Assembly: GCA_002104945.1 (NCBI GenBank)
Contig: MCFH01000052.1
Location: 62,001-126,000, forward strand
DNA from: Piromyces finnis
Taxonomy: Eukaryota; Neocallimastigomycota; Neocallimastigomycetes; Neocallimastigales; Neocallimastigaceae
Reading direction: 5' to 3'
DNA length: 64,000 bases
Position numbers and translations under genes: made by a program. The notes beneath the pieces are model-generated. The model was given only the letters and a program-made list of their open reading frames with translations. It made no database searches and was not told the origin of the DNA. Position 1 is the stretch's first letter, and every line of letters starts with the position of its first letter. Below, piece after piece: positions 23,326 to 35,955 of this stretch.

Positions 23326-23940
23326 ATGAAATTTAATTCTGCTTTAATTAGTATTCTCTTTGCATTAGCTTGTAATGCAAATGAAATCCAAAATGAAATT
23401 CAAAATGATGAACAACAAAATCCTGGATTGGAACCTATCGATTATTTAAATCCAATTTTAACACCACCAGTAACTACTGAAATTTTCGAAAATCCAAAGC
23501 TAAGACCAAAACCAAAGGGTGTTTTTGGATCTATTGAAGATCCAGAAAACGAACAACCAGGCTCAAGATTAAGACCAAAACCAAAGGGTGTTTTTGGATC
23601 TATTGAAGATCCAGAAAACGAACAACCAAGCTCAAGATTAAGACCAAAACCAAAAGGTATTTTTGGATCTATTGAAGATCCAGAAAACGAACAACCAGGC
23701 TCAAGATTAAGACCAAAACCAAAAGGTATTTTTGGATCTATTGAAGATCCAGAAAACGAACAACCAGGCTCAAGATTAAGACCAAAACCAAAAGGTATTT
23801 TTGGATCTACTGAAGATCCAGAAAACGAACAACAACAAGAATCAAGACTTAAACCAAAACCAAAAAGAAGTTATAGAGGTGGAAAACCAAAACCAAAAAG
23901 AGGTTACGGAGCTGGAAAACCAAAACCAAAACCAAAATAA
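23326..23940 (+). CDS. secreted repeat protein, 5 x 23 residues, Lys/Pro-rich tail
   Basis: The product has 204 residues. Residues 1-19 are a signal peptide (MKFNSALISILFALACNANE). After an acidic, Gln/Asn-rich spacer come five near-perfect 23-residue repeats, RLRPKPKGVFGSIEDPENEQ plus three residues, encoded by 69-bp units from about 23500. The C-terminal ~40 residues are very basic (KPKPKR, GGKPKPKRGYGAGKPKPKPK). The two KR pairs in the tail could be proprotein-convertase sites. The near identity of the repeats shows recent expansion. It lies downstream of the same module as the 59-residue precursors, so co-expression is likely. No known family is recognised; a wall-bound, polyanion-binding or processed secreted protein is plausible. 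Confidence 0.75.
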   Translation: MKFNSALISILFALACNANEIQNEIQNDEQQNPGLEPIDYLNPILTPPVTTEIFENPKLRPKPKGVFGSIEDPENEQPGSRLRPKPKGVFGSIEDPENEQPSSRLRPKPKGIFGSIEDPENEQPGSRLRPKPKGIFGSIEDPENEQPGSRLRPKPKGIFGSTEDPENEQQQESRLKPKPKRSYRGGKPKPKRGYGAGKPKPKPK

Positions 23941-24313
23941 AAATATATAATTATTACCGAAACAAAATTCCTTTCCTAAAATAAATGAATTGGCTTTTGT
24001 TTTTGTCTTTAACTAATATATTATCTAATAACCCTCTCTATTATTTTTTTTATATATACTTATTTTTAATTATTTATTTATACCAAAATTGTGTTATAAT
24101 AATACAATGATTTACTCAATGTATTATAATAATGTAATTTATTATTAAAATAAATAAAATAAAAATTAATATTTTACAAAATTGCGTTATGGAGTGTATT
24201 TTACTTATTAAATTTTTTTTTTAAAAAAAAAAACTTAAAATTGAGTATTTAATATATTCTCATTAGATTTAAATTTAAAATTATGATTAATTATTGTAGG
24301 TAGTAGTAGTAGT

Positions 24314-24347
24314 AATGTTAAATTTTATAGCAATAAAATTTAACATT
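24314..24347. other. 15-bp perfect inverted repeat, 4-nt loop
   Basis: AATGTTAAATTTTAT is followed by AGCA and then its exact reverse complement. It lies in the spacer between two convergent genes and could be a 3'-end RNA structure. At this AT content a 15-bp arm is only mildly surprising. Confidence 0.5.
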
Positions 24348-24553
24348 AATGTTAGATAGATAGTTTATATAGGTTTATCATATTATTATAAATAATTTAA
24401 TATTTATTTTGTAAAATGTTGATGAAATCATACACAATAAATATTAAAGGATATTAAAAAATAATTTTTTTCTAATTATATAACAATTTTTTTTTTAAAA
24501 AAAAGTCTTACATTATTTTTTTATTATTATCTATCTCTATCGGCGGTAGTATG

Positions 24554-24812
24554 ACTAGAATAGTTTCAATGTTGTTTATTTTTGTTTGTTTGTTTGTTTG
24601 TTTTGTTAATTTGTCTATAATTACTTTGAAGATTTAATAAAATTACTAGAATAGTTTCAATGTTGTTCATTTTTGTTTGTTTGTTTTGTTAATTTGTCTA
24701 TATTACTTTGAAGATTTAATAAAATTACTAGAATAGTTTCAATGTTGTTTATTTTTGTTTGTTTGTTTGTTTTGTTAATTTGTCTATATTACTTTGAAGG
24801 TTTAATAAAATT
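24554..24812. repeat. 82-91-bp tandem triplication over the ankyrin gene 3' end
   Basis: Three units start at 24554, 24645 and 24727. Each begins ACTAGAATAGTTTCAATGTT, runs through a variable GTTT array and ends in TTTGAAG.TTTAATAAAATT. The third unit contains the last codons and stop of the ankyrin gene. The outer two are copies of that gene end lying downstream of the stop. Confidence 0.9.
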
Positions 24813-27800
24813 ACTTATTCCAATTTTATCGTTTAAATCTGAAATATTATCTGTTGCTTCGGACACATTATTCATAATATTGCATAGGGTTAATTCACTA
24901 ATTTTAGATTTGATAATAGCTTCAACATCATGATGTTCAAATTTGTTCGCTAAATCCTTTGCAGTTTTCCCTTTCAAATTTTCATCTTCATTAATAGAAT
25001 TCTTTGTAGTACTTTCTAAATCAGCTCCACCATTCACTAAATCTTTAACAACATCCGTGTATCCTTTATAACTAGCCCAATGAAGTGCTGTCCATCCATA
25101 TTCATCAACGTAGTCCAAGGAAATATCATTTGAACGAATCATATTTGAAGCAACATATAAATTTTCCTTCTTTATTTCATCCAAAATGGCATTAGAGTCT
25201 GAGATAAGTTCATGGGTTTGACTATGGTGCCTTTCTAGCAAAGATAAAATAAAGGTATCCTTAGTTTTTTTAGCAAGATCAAATGGGGTATGACGATAAT
25301 TTGTTTTAATCTCCAAGTCAGGTTGATATTCTAAAAGAAGTTTAACAAAGGATGGAGAGCGAAAATTGACAGCCATATGAATGGGAGTCCAACCTAAACT
25401 ATTGGTTGCATTAATATTGGCTTTATTATCTAATAAAATTTGAGCAATTTTCCTATTATTATTACTACAGGCTAGGTGTAAGGCATTTTGATGCTTATTA
25501 TTCGTACTTTCTAGCTTGGCTTGATGCTCTACTAAAATACGAACAATATCATCTTGTCCATTTTCACTAGCTATTAAAAGTGGAGTATTTCCACAATGAT
25601 TTTTAAACTCAATATTAGCACCATAATGAATCAAGAGTTGTACAAAATGAATATGACCGTATTCACAAGCTATATGGAGTGGGGTATTACCATCAGCATC
25701 CTCAGTGTCAATATCAATGGTATTTAGTTTAAGAAGAGCATTTGCCAAAGAATATAAATTGTTACGAGCAATGTAGTGTAATAGGGTGGAATCTTGAGCA
25801 CTACGTGCATTAATATCAATTTTCCCAATATTTAATAATAATTTTATTAAACGTAAATCATTATTTTTCACAGCAATTCGTAATAGCCCGTATTCCAAAT
25901 ACGGATTACTATCCTTATCAATCTCCTGTTTAAATAAAAGATTTACAATATGATAGGCATTTGAATAGCATGCTATTTCCAAAGCTGTTAAACCATTTTG
26001 ATTGATTGTATTGACCTTTGCACCTTCCTTTAAAAGAAATTGAACAATTTCTGTATTACAATTACGACAAGCAAAATATAATGGGGTGAAACCATTACTC
26101 TTAATATTTACATCAAAACCTTGTTCTATCAAAAACATCAATACCTCTAATTGATTGTAGTAGGCAGCAATATGAAGAAGTGACCAATGATCCTCTGTGC
26201 TTTTAAAAATATCTTCATCCCCACTATGAACGAATTGTTCTACCATTGCCATATCACCATATTTAACAGCCGTTTGAAAATCAGTCCAATGATCCTGTTG
26301 ACCTCGATCAAAATCATAATTAAAGTTGCGGCTATCGGACATGGCCTTTTTAGTTAACTTTTTGATTTCACGAAATTCTTTTCTTTTAGCAAGGCTATAG
26401 GCAGTGTCACCATTTTCATCTATTGCATGGACATTAACACCTTCTTTTATTAAAAGTTCAACAACCGGTAAGTAACCATATTCACTTGCATACATAAGTG
26501 CCGTTTTACCAGTTTTGTCACTTGCTTCTATATCAGCACCATGCTTTATTAAATAATTTACAATGTTAGTGTAGCCATTTTGGCAAGCAATGATTAAAGC
26601 TGTCATATCTTTTTCACTTTTAAAATGAAGATTGGCACCCTCTTGAATCAAATATTTAATAATCATTTCATTACCCGTCACACAAGAGAGCATTAAAGCA
26701 GACCATCCTTTTTTATTGAGGATATCTATGTCAGCATCATGCTCTACTAAATATTCAATAACTAAATTAATATTTTTACTACAAGCATACATTAATGCCG
26801 TCCAACCATTACTATCCTTTAGATTTGGATTAGCCTTATGTTGAATTAAATATCGTATGATATCAAATTGATTGTGTTCTGTGGCATACATTAAAGCCGT
26901 ACGACCTAAATTATCTTGTACATCTACATTCATATCATGATAGATTAAAAGTTCAATGATAGGCATATACCCGTTCACACAAGAATCCATAAAAATATTA
27001 TAATTGTTGGTTGGACCGTTTTTAATTCCTTCCTTAATTAAATAGTCGAAAAATGAAATACGATCATTTTTAATAATGGTATTAAAATTAGACCAATCGT
27101 TATTCTCCTTATTACTGGAGGCTAGATGGTTAATAATTAAATTTGTAATTTCCTGACTTGTTTCTAAAAAAACATTTTGATGTTTGGTATTAATTAAATT
27201 AAATTCGGCCTTTTGATTGATTAAATATTCTACCACACCATAGTGTTGATATTTTATAGCAAACATTAATGGAGTATAGCCACTCACGGTAGTAACATTA
27301 ATATCTGCCTGGTGTTCCACTAAATATTGAACCATGTCAAGATTTCCATTTTGGCTTGCAAGAACTAACGGGGTGATACCATTTTTATCTTTTACATTGA
27401 TATCAGCACCACATTCAATGAATAATTTAACAATATTAAGATGATTGGATGTTGTGGCAATATGCAATGCCGTACTACCTTCACAATTCTTAATATTAAT
27501 ATTTGCTTTCTTTGCAATAATTAAATTAGCAATGACTTCATTATCCGTTTCGGAAGCGTACATTAAAGCACTACATAAATTATTGTCAAGACTATTAACA
27601 TCTGCCCCTTTAGAAATGAGATATCTTACTATAGTTTCATGGCCTTCATGGGAAGCACACATTAAAGGGGTACGTTTTTCTAAATCTCTGTAATTCACGT
27701 CCATTTGGCATTGACCAACTAAATATTTTACGATATCAACACGGCCAGAATATGCCGCCAACATCACTGCATTTTGACCTTCACTATTGGTATCAAAAAT

Positions 27801-28241
27801 ATTTACTGAATGAGACAACAGAAAAGAAACGATATCAGATGTATGATTACATTTACAAGCGTATAAATATGCGGTATAACCCTTTTTATCACGAATTTTG
27901 ATATCGGCACCTTGATGAAATAAATACTTTACAATATCCAAATGACAATACTCACATGCAAACATAAATGCTGTTTTATTATATTCGTTTTTATAATTAA
28001 TATTTGCCTTTTTCGAAACTAAATATTCCACAATATGAAGATGACCATGTTGACATGCCAACATTAAAACGGTATTCCCCTCGTCATCCATAACATCAAC
28101 ATCAATTCCTCTTTCTATTAAAAATTTAATAATTTTTATTCGACCAACTTTACAAGCATTAAATATATTTTCATTGAAGTTTACAGAGTTTAAACTACTT
28201 ATACTACTTTTTGAAGAATTTCTCTTTTTATAGGCAATCAT
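24789..28241 (-). CDS. ankyrin-repeat protein, about 32 repeats
   Basis: This is an intronless 1150-residue frame starting at ATG 28241-28239 (MIAYKKRN). Almost the whole protein is ankyrin repeats of about 33 residues (GWTALMYACSKN, LIKHGADIEASDKTGKTAL and similar), roughly 32 in all. Degenerate repeats near residues 355-415 and a Lys-rich break near 640-690 divide them into three blocks. There is no signal peptide, membrane segment, kinase, F-box or other catalytic domain. Ankyrin arrays bind protein partners, so it is probably an intracellular scaffold, but the partner is unknown. The last ~60 residues lie outside the repeats. Its 3' end is tandemly triplicated. Confidence 0.9.
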   Translation of the reverse strand: MIAYKKRNSSKSSISSLNSVNFNENIFNACKVGRIKIIKFLIERGIDVDVMDDEGNTVLMLACQHGHLHIVEYLVSKKANINYKNEYNKTAFMFACEYCHLDIVKYLFHQGADIKIRDKKGYTAYLYACKCNHTSDIVSFLLSHSVNIFDTNSEGQNAVMLAAYSGRVDIVKYLVGQCQMDVNYRDLEKRTPLMCASHEGHETIVRYLISKGADVNSLDNNLCSALMYASETDNEVIANLIIAKKANINIKNCEGSTALHIATTSNHLNIVKLFIECGADINVKDKNGITPLVLASQNGNLDMVQYLVEHQADINVTTVSGYTPLMFAIKYQHYGVVEYLINQKAEFNLINTKHQNVFLETSQEITNLIINHLASSNKENNDWSNFNTIIKNDRISFFDYLIKEGIKNGPTNNYNIFMDSCVNGYMPIIELLIYHDMNVDVQDNLGRTALMYATEHNQFDIIRYLIQHKANPNLKDSNGWTALMYACSKNINLVIEYLVEHDADIDILNKKGWSALMLSCVTGNEMIIKYLIQEGANLHFKSEKDMTALIIACQNGYTNIVNYLIKHGADIEASDKTGKTALMYASEYGYLPVVELLIKEGVNVHAIDENGDTAYSLAKRKEFREIKKLTKKAMSDSRNFNYDFDRGQQDHWTDFQTAVKYGDMAMVEQFVHSGDEDIFKSTEDHWSLLHIAAYYNQLEVLMFLIEQGFDVNIKSNGFTPLYFACRNCNTEIVQFLLKEGAKVNTINQNGLTALEIACYSNAYHIVNLLFKQEIDKDSNPYLEYGLLRIAVKNNDLRLIKLLLNIGKIDINARSAQDSTLLHYIARNNLYSLANALLKLNTIDIDTEDADGNTPLHIACEYGHIHFVQLLIHYGANIEFKNHCGNTPLLIASENGQDDIVRILVEHQAKLESTNNKHQNALHLACSNNNRKIAQILLDNKANINATNSLGWTPIHMAVNFRSPSFVKLLLEYQPDLEIKTNYRHTPFDLAKKTKDTFILSLLERHHSQTHELISDSNAILDEIKKENLYVASNMIRSNDISLDYVDEYGWTALHWASYKGYTDVVKDLVNGGADLESTTKNSINEDENLKGKTAKDLANKFEHHDVEAIIKSKISELTLCNIMNNVSEATDNISDLNDKIGISNFIKPSK

Positions 28242-31200
28242 GGTGAATAACTCTAAAATGTAAATGATTGAAATTACAATTTATTAAAAAAAAAAAAATA
28301 TTAAATTGGATAGGATAATATAAATGGTTTATTTACAAAATTGAAAAAGATTGTATAAAATAAGGTTCTGTTCCTTTTTTTCAATAATCTTTTATTAAGG
28401 ATTTATCGTTATTTTTGAAAATGGATGTATGAATAATTATGAAATCTAATATTGTTTTTTGAAATATTTAATGGTTGTTGTTGTTTTCTTTTTGTCTTTC
28501 TTTCGTTTACCAAGAAATTAAGTGTTAATTTGAAATAATGAATTTGAAAAAATTAAAAGTATATATATAATAGTTTTTTTTTTTCTTCTTTCTATGAATT
28601 TACATATAGATACATGCATACAGGAATAGACAGGAATAGTTGTTGTTGTTACAATTTATATAAAAATATTTTCTTTTTTTTTTTTAGATTTCAAAATACC
28701 TATTAATTCTCTATATTTTTAATTTAATCTTTTTTTTTTCATTTGAATATGGAATAAAAAAAGGTAAGCTTTTCAATACACCACTTTATCAGTAATATAT
28801 TTTAATATTTGTTAATACAAAATTAACACTTTTTATATAGAAAACAACTTGATAATGAACTTTTTTTTTTTTTTAAAGAGTTTTTTTTAGTAGATTCAAT
28901 TGAATTGAATTATTTTATATAATATCAATATATTAATATAAAAAGATCATATATATTATTAATTGACTGTTTATATATTATCAATGGTTAAAAAATGACT
29001 TTTCATATTTCATGGGCAGTAGCTATGAAAAGTCACTTTATAAAAAAAAAGGTATAATTATTATTTTTAAAGAGGTTTATTTCTTTATAAAAAATAAAAA
29101 AAAAAAGGTATATTACTATGAAATAAAAAGATAAACTAGATAATAATAAAATTGTTGTTATTATCCAGGGAGGAAACACTTTGTTATTATTACACTATGG
29201 ATTACAAAAACAATCAATAACAAATAATAAATAATTTTTATTAAAAAGTTCCTTTAATTATTTATATATACATTAACATTATGACTGCACTATTCTCTTT
29301 AAAAAGGAAACTTGGAATACACTTTGGAATTTCTATCTACCTTTATTTTACAAAATTTAAAAGATTAAACCGAATCATTTCAGTTATAAACTTTTCTATT
29401 GTTAAAAATATTTTCAGTCACTATTTTTTTTCTGAGGTATCTAAACCTTACAAAATGTATAGATCTCTTTAAAGTACTTTCATTCCAGACAGCAAGTGTT
29501 TTTAAAGTTAAAAAGTTTTTAAAAAGTTTTCATTGTAAAAAAAATTGTTTTATATATAGTTTTGTGTAACATTAAACTTTATTATTTATATATTTAAAAG
29601 AAAATCCTAATCCTTTAAATTTCCAATAAACTATTTCTTTTTTACTTTTTTATGAAGTAAACTTTAGGTGTATAGTATAGGTAGCCACTAATTATGAAAC
29701 TAATTGTTAATAACTTTATAATTAGTGATCTATATACATAAAAGAATAATTCAAGTATATAATAATGTACTTTATTTAAATAGTAGTATCTATTGTATCT
29801 CTCTATATCATTCTCTCTATATCATAATATTCAACATTATAGCTAACAACAATATTTGATGAGTCGAATGGCTGATTAAATATTGAATAATAGTAAAAGA
29901 ATAAAACTCTCATATGATATAGCAATATAACTTGTCAATTTTTCTTGCTTATTTATTATAAAAAATTTATATTTTCTTACTTGTGTAATAACAACTGTTA
30001 TATTTAATTGTTATTCATTTTATGAATATTAATGTGTAGTTTTTTATTTTTTCCAGAAAATATGAAATGAATTTATCTATTGCATTATCTATTGTTCCAT
30101 CACTATTTCATTTTATATTCAAAAAAAAAAAAAAAAATATGAAAAAAGTCAAATATATTGTATTATCAATTTCTTTATTTTATATTTAACAGGATAGGTT
30201 TCAATTACAAAGTACATAAATTTAATTTTATGATTTATTCAACATTTAATGTATACAAATGTATACAAATGTATACAAATGTAATGGATAATTATACATT
30301 TAAAATTTTCAATTATCAACAGATAAAAGAATGTTATTAAATATTGTATATAAAATGCAAAGCAATAGAATAAATTGTAGAAGTAAAAGTTATTTATTAC
30401 TATTGAAATAGAAAAAGATCCATTTCATATTTTTATTAGAAATAGTCATAATAAAATTATATAGTAAATAGTAAATATTATTACTATAAAATAATTTGGT
30501 TTATAACCCAAATTATTATTCATTAATACACTATCAATTATGAATAAAATTTTTATATTCTATAAATAAAAGACATATATATAAAAAAAAAGAATTCCAA
30601 AAATCGGTAATATATTTAAAAAAAAGTTTAACTATTTCAATAATGTTCGTAATAATTTTTTTTATAAAACTATTATAACTTTATTAATATTCAAATGTCA
30701 TAATACAACTTATCAACTGTCTATTTCATTATTTTTTAAATAGAAATGCAATTAAAAATAGATTTAATATTGTTAAGAAGAACACGAAGAAAAATAATAA
30801 TTATTTAATTAAATTTTTTTATTATATTGAAAAATGGTTAATGTTAATCTTAATAAATATTTAAATATATTATATTAGCTAATATTAATTCTTAATAATA
30901 TACACCTTTTTTTTTTAATTAGTTTTTTTTTTATTAAAGATCATTAGAGTATAATTAATTTTTATATTTATCTTCATTTTTCTGTATTATATAAAAGTAC
31001 GCTTTTTTTTTTTTTTTTATATAGTTTTTATTATCTGATTTGGTATAACAAGTTATAAATGTTTTTTTTTTTTTAGATAAAAAAAATTGTTCGCATTATC
31101 ATCAAATTCATTTGAAAAAATAAATACAATATTCTTCACCTGTCAAAATAATATTACTCTACCACTCTAAGGAATTCTTGGTTATTTTATTAATATTTTT

Positions 31201-34200
31201 ACCTAATGACATCATATTCTAAAAATACAATCTTTTTACCTCTTTCTTTCACCTCTTTTCCACTTTTTATTAAAAAAAATATTCATTTAATTAATCTTTC
31301 CTTTTATAGTTAAATTAATATAACTATTTTTAATTTATCCTTTTATAGAATTAATTATTATTATTGTGAAATTTTTTTATTTAAATTATTAGAATTAAAC
31401 TTTTCTCAGTTTAATTAAAATGACACTTGATCATTGCTTAATTTGTATATATTGTGGCTTGCGACTCATTGAATTAATTTATGAATTGTAAAAAAAAAAA
31501 AAAAAAAAACAAATTTTTATCTCTATTAATTTAATTAATAAAAAAATTGTTTTTTTTTTTTTTTGTTCATTATTTGTTTGTTTGTTTTTTTTCAAGTGTA
31601 GTATTGTAAATGGTGAAGGATTACTCATTTAAACTTTTTTTTTATTTCAATTTCAATTTATCATAATAAGATTGGTGATGTAATTGATGATGATGATGCA
31701 ATTGATGAACAAAACTATTCATGATTAATAGAATTCGGTAATAATGAATACCAAAGTAGGAATGAATAGATCAAATTTAAAGAAAAAAGTGTGGATTTTA
31801 AAAATATAATTTTCATCGCATTTCTTATACAAATGAATTGTAAAGGTGACTTACTTCTAATAAAAAACTGCTCTTTTTTTAAAGTGATCATGTGATAAAT
31901 TGTTGTCATTTTAATTCTTTTGCATTTCAAGCCATAATAATGAAAAAGGAGAATTTATAATACATTATATTGTAATGTATATAATAATATAAATAAACTT
32001 TTATGTATCATTTAAATAAACAAAATTTTAAATGTAATTAACATCTAGTATGGTAAAAGAGAGTAATTAACATCTCGTATAAAAGTCATGGAGGTATGAT
32101 GGTAAAAGAGAAAATGATATAACAAAATGAAGAAAACTAGAGTGTTTTGTTACTTTATGGCATGGATGTTCTATTAATCTTTTTTTTTTTTTAATTATTT
32201 TTATTTTACTATTAAATATTAAATTCTTTTAATTAATAAGTGTTAAAAAATAAACTATATATTATCAAGTTTTTTTTTTTTTTTTTTTTTTTTTTTTGAA
32301 TAATATGACTTTAACAATAGTTTATATCACGAACAACCATTTTAAATACAAAATTAATTTTTAACTTTAATTTTTGTAAAAAAAAAAAAAAAAAAAAAAG
32401 AATAAATGGTGCTAAAAATCATTTGTGGGGTGTGTGGTACTATTATAATGAGTAGTGTTAAGTACTTTTAATAATATTTTTTTTTTATTCAATAGTAAAA
32501 AAAAAAAACATTTAAAGTTTTGATATTCTATTAACTTCTTTAATTAAAGTTTAGATTTTTTTTAAAAAAAAAAAGATACAACTTAACTCTAAAAATATTT
32601 ATATATTATATAAATATAAAATAAACTTTAGTGTAATATCCTTTTATCGCATTGAATTATGCATTAACACTTCATAAATTCCAAGTCATCCTCCAATAAT
32701 AATAACTATATTTTTCAATGACAATAATAAAATCTTAAAATTATGATAATTCTTCATATTTTAATAATTTAAAAATTTACCCTCTTAATTCGAATGAACA
32801 TCACCAAATTTTATATGTCAATTATAATAAATTTATAATAAATTCTAGCTATTTAAATGTATAATTTTACAAATTAAGTGAAATTATTATCATAATTTAT
32901 AAGTCACTCTATTATAACTATTTTTTTTTTTTTTTTTACCTTTTCTATTTTACAATTTTATTTTTATTTTATATCTTTTTAAAAAATATATAGAAAGTAG
33001 TATTAAAAGTTTTTATTATTTTTACTTTTATTATTATTAGTTATTTTTATTTTTTTTATCTTTTTTTTTTTTCTTATATTTTATAATTTAAATTTATTAG
33101 TATTTTATTTTATTACCATTTAATATTATTATACCTTTTAAAAAAAAAAAGAAAACAGGGAAAGATCTCTATCAAATCCATAAATAAAGTAATGATAAAA
33201 AAGAAACAACTTTAAATTTTTTTTTTTAAAATAATAATGAAATAATGAAATTTAAATGTAGAATATCATCACTATCATAACTATATAGTAAAAGTTGATC
33301 TATTATAAAGGATAGGGATTTAACACTATTAGGATATAGCACAATCAAAATAATAGAATAGAAATAAATCAACAACAACAACAACAACAACTACTACTAC
33401 TACTACTATTAATAATACTATTAATTTTAATAATTAATACATTTATTTTTTCATTTATTCATTCATACACTGAAAATTAATTTTTTTTGTTTATTTAAAA
33501 AAAAAAAAGATAGTATTCTCGACCCATGTCATATATAATTAATTAAAAATTAAATTACACCAATGAATATATATATATATATATATTTATTTTTTTTGAC
33601 AATAAATCAAAACAATAATTAATAAATTTTAATAAACACATTAATACTATTATTCTTTATTAATTAAATATACAATATACAATTAGAATAGTAAAGATGA
33701 TACGTTTATTACATAAATAAAAATAGAAAATAATAATAATAATAATAATACATAATAGTAAAAGAATAATTATACCATTTAAAGAAATATTTAAAAAAGA
33801 AAACCATCATATTCTATTAAATTAATAGTTAAGACAATAATGGACAACCGTTCTATTATCCTTATTTAAAATAAAATAAAATAAAAAAATTAATGTATAA
33901 TTTTAATACAAAGTTAATATCGAAAGGATAAAAAAAAAAAAAAAAACTAATAATTAAACTTGAAAAGTTTAAAAAATATTCTTCTTCTTTACTCTCTTCC
34001 AGTATTAATAATAATTATCAAAAAAAAGTAGAATTCTACTTTTTTTTTTTTCATCATCATCATCATCATCATTCTAATCCTACATTTTTAATAATACCAT
34101 TCAATAATTAATAATTAACTAAAAAAGCTTAATTTAACTGATCCATTTTACAATGAAATTTAATGAAATTAGTTTAAAACTTTATTTACTCGATATTTAA

Positions 34201-35955
34201 AAAATAGAATTAATATTATTATTGTTACATTTAATGTTAATTATATTATAAAAAAAATAGATTAAGAAATAGATGAATAATAGTGATATAATAACTTTTA
34301 TTTTTTTTATATTTATAGTATTAAATGAATAATCGAAAATTTTAATTAACTTTTTTTATATTTCTTTTCAAAAACCCATAAATCTATCAGTTATTAAGTA
34401 GGTGTTAAGGGTTTAACGTTAAATAAAAGCATTCACTTCTAACTACAAAAAGGTAATAATTCATAATTTATTATACATCCGATAAATCATCCTAAATAAG
34501 TAGTGAATAGAATAGTAATAATTAAGCTCTTTTACTCATTCCATACCAACATCAATACCAGTTAAGACAATACACACCACCACTTACAACATGCCTATAT
34601 CATCACTACATTATAAAAGTGAACTTTTCAAAAAAAAATCTTACAAGTGAAAATTTTTAATTAATTAAAATGAATGAATTAAAAATAATACATTTAATAT
34701 ATTAATGCAATATATTAGAATATATTACAATAATAATTTTAATTCATATTTTTTAATTTATTTATTTTTAATATGATTTAAATTGAAATTGAAAAATCAT
34801 TTCATTTAATTAATATATATTACAGTCTATTATTAATATATGTAATAATTCAATTGAATTAAACAAATTAATATAAATTTAGCTTAATTAATTTATTAAT
34901 TTTAGTATTATGAAGAATTTTGAAATGACATCCATAAAATAGAGTATATTACAATATATGTGTGATAATACATTTTAATATATTATATTTAATATATTAT
35001 TTAATTTTTAATTTCATAAAAAAAAGAAAAGAGAAAAAAAAATTTTTTTATTTTTATTTTATCCTTTACAAATATTTCTTTTTTTTCCAACGATAACAAC
35101 AACCACCGCAATTGCAACTGCAACCACAACCCAACCAATAAAACAGTAAAAAAAAAAAAAAAAGCAGCAACCACAAAAAAAGCATTGTTATAACAACGCA
35201 AATCATTAAATAATAAAAAAAAAGACATTGTTATGTTTTTTTATTGAATATAAAATAAATTTAAAATATTTATTTGTATATCAAAAAAGAAATAGAAAAT
35301 TTCAAAGTTAAAAACGTATCATATTTTTATTATCTATTTATTATATAGAACTAAAGTAATTTAAAGTAAAGCTTCCCCCCAAAAAAAAAGAGAGAAAAAA
35401 AAGAAGATTTATCATAAAAATAAAAAAAAAGTAAGGTTCAAAAATACAACTTTTTTTTTTTTTGTTCTTATCTCTATTACAAAAAAACAAAACAAAACAA
35501 ACCTATTCTTGTTGATGATGAAAATGTCTTTGCAATGATGATAGAGATGTAAAAAGAAAAAAAAAAAAGACACTTTAATAAACAATAGAATCAATATAAT
35601 AAAATGGAAAAAGAAAAAAATTAAAAAAAAAATAGAATATAAAATATAAAATGGAAATGAAAAAAGTTTAAATTTTAAATATCAAAAGTTATAGTAAAAA
35701 AAAAACAAACACCTAGGAAAACATGGGTTATTTTAATAAAAATGAAGATTTTATAAATATTAAAGTAGTTGGAATTTTTATGGGAAGAAAAAAGTTTTTA
35801 ATGATAGTTTTATATTTTGTCATGACTGGTTTTTATTTTATAGATAAATTTATATATAAAATATTAACTCTTTTTTTTTTTTAATATTATTAATATAAAT
35901 TGGAAAAACAGAATTCTTACAAGTTTGGAGCAATCCAATAGAATAAAAGCTCTCA
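28242..35955. other. 7.7-kb region without a convincing gene
   Basis: It holds A/T homopolymers, short CAA/CTA and AAT microsatellites (near 33370 and 33730), an AT dinucleotide run near 33565, and small inverted repeats at 28996-29035 (12-bp arms TGACTTTTCATA) and 29686-29727 (10-bp arms CACTAATTAT). Open frames up to 75 codons at 29281, 30158, 31715 and 35001 have the hydrophobic or Phe/Lys bias expected of translated AT-rich spacer. No tRNA or rRNA was seen. Confidence 0.6.

Noticed and set aside
29281-29472. 63-codon plus-strand frame (MTALFSLKRKLG..)
   Set aside because: No domain, signal peptide, neighbour or promoter module supports it; composition matches translated spacer.
35001-35594. 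Two minus-strand frames of 60-75 codons upstream of the PSP1 gene
   Set aside because: Mostly Phe/Lys runs from T/A homopolymers in the 5' flank of the PSP1 gene.
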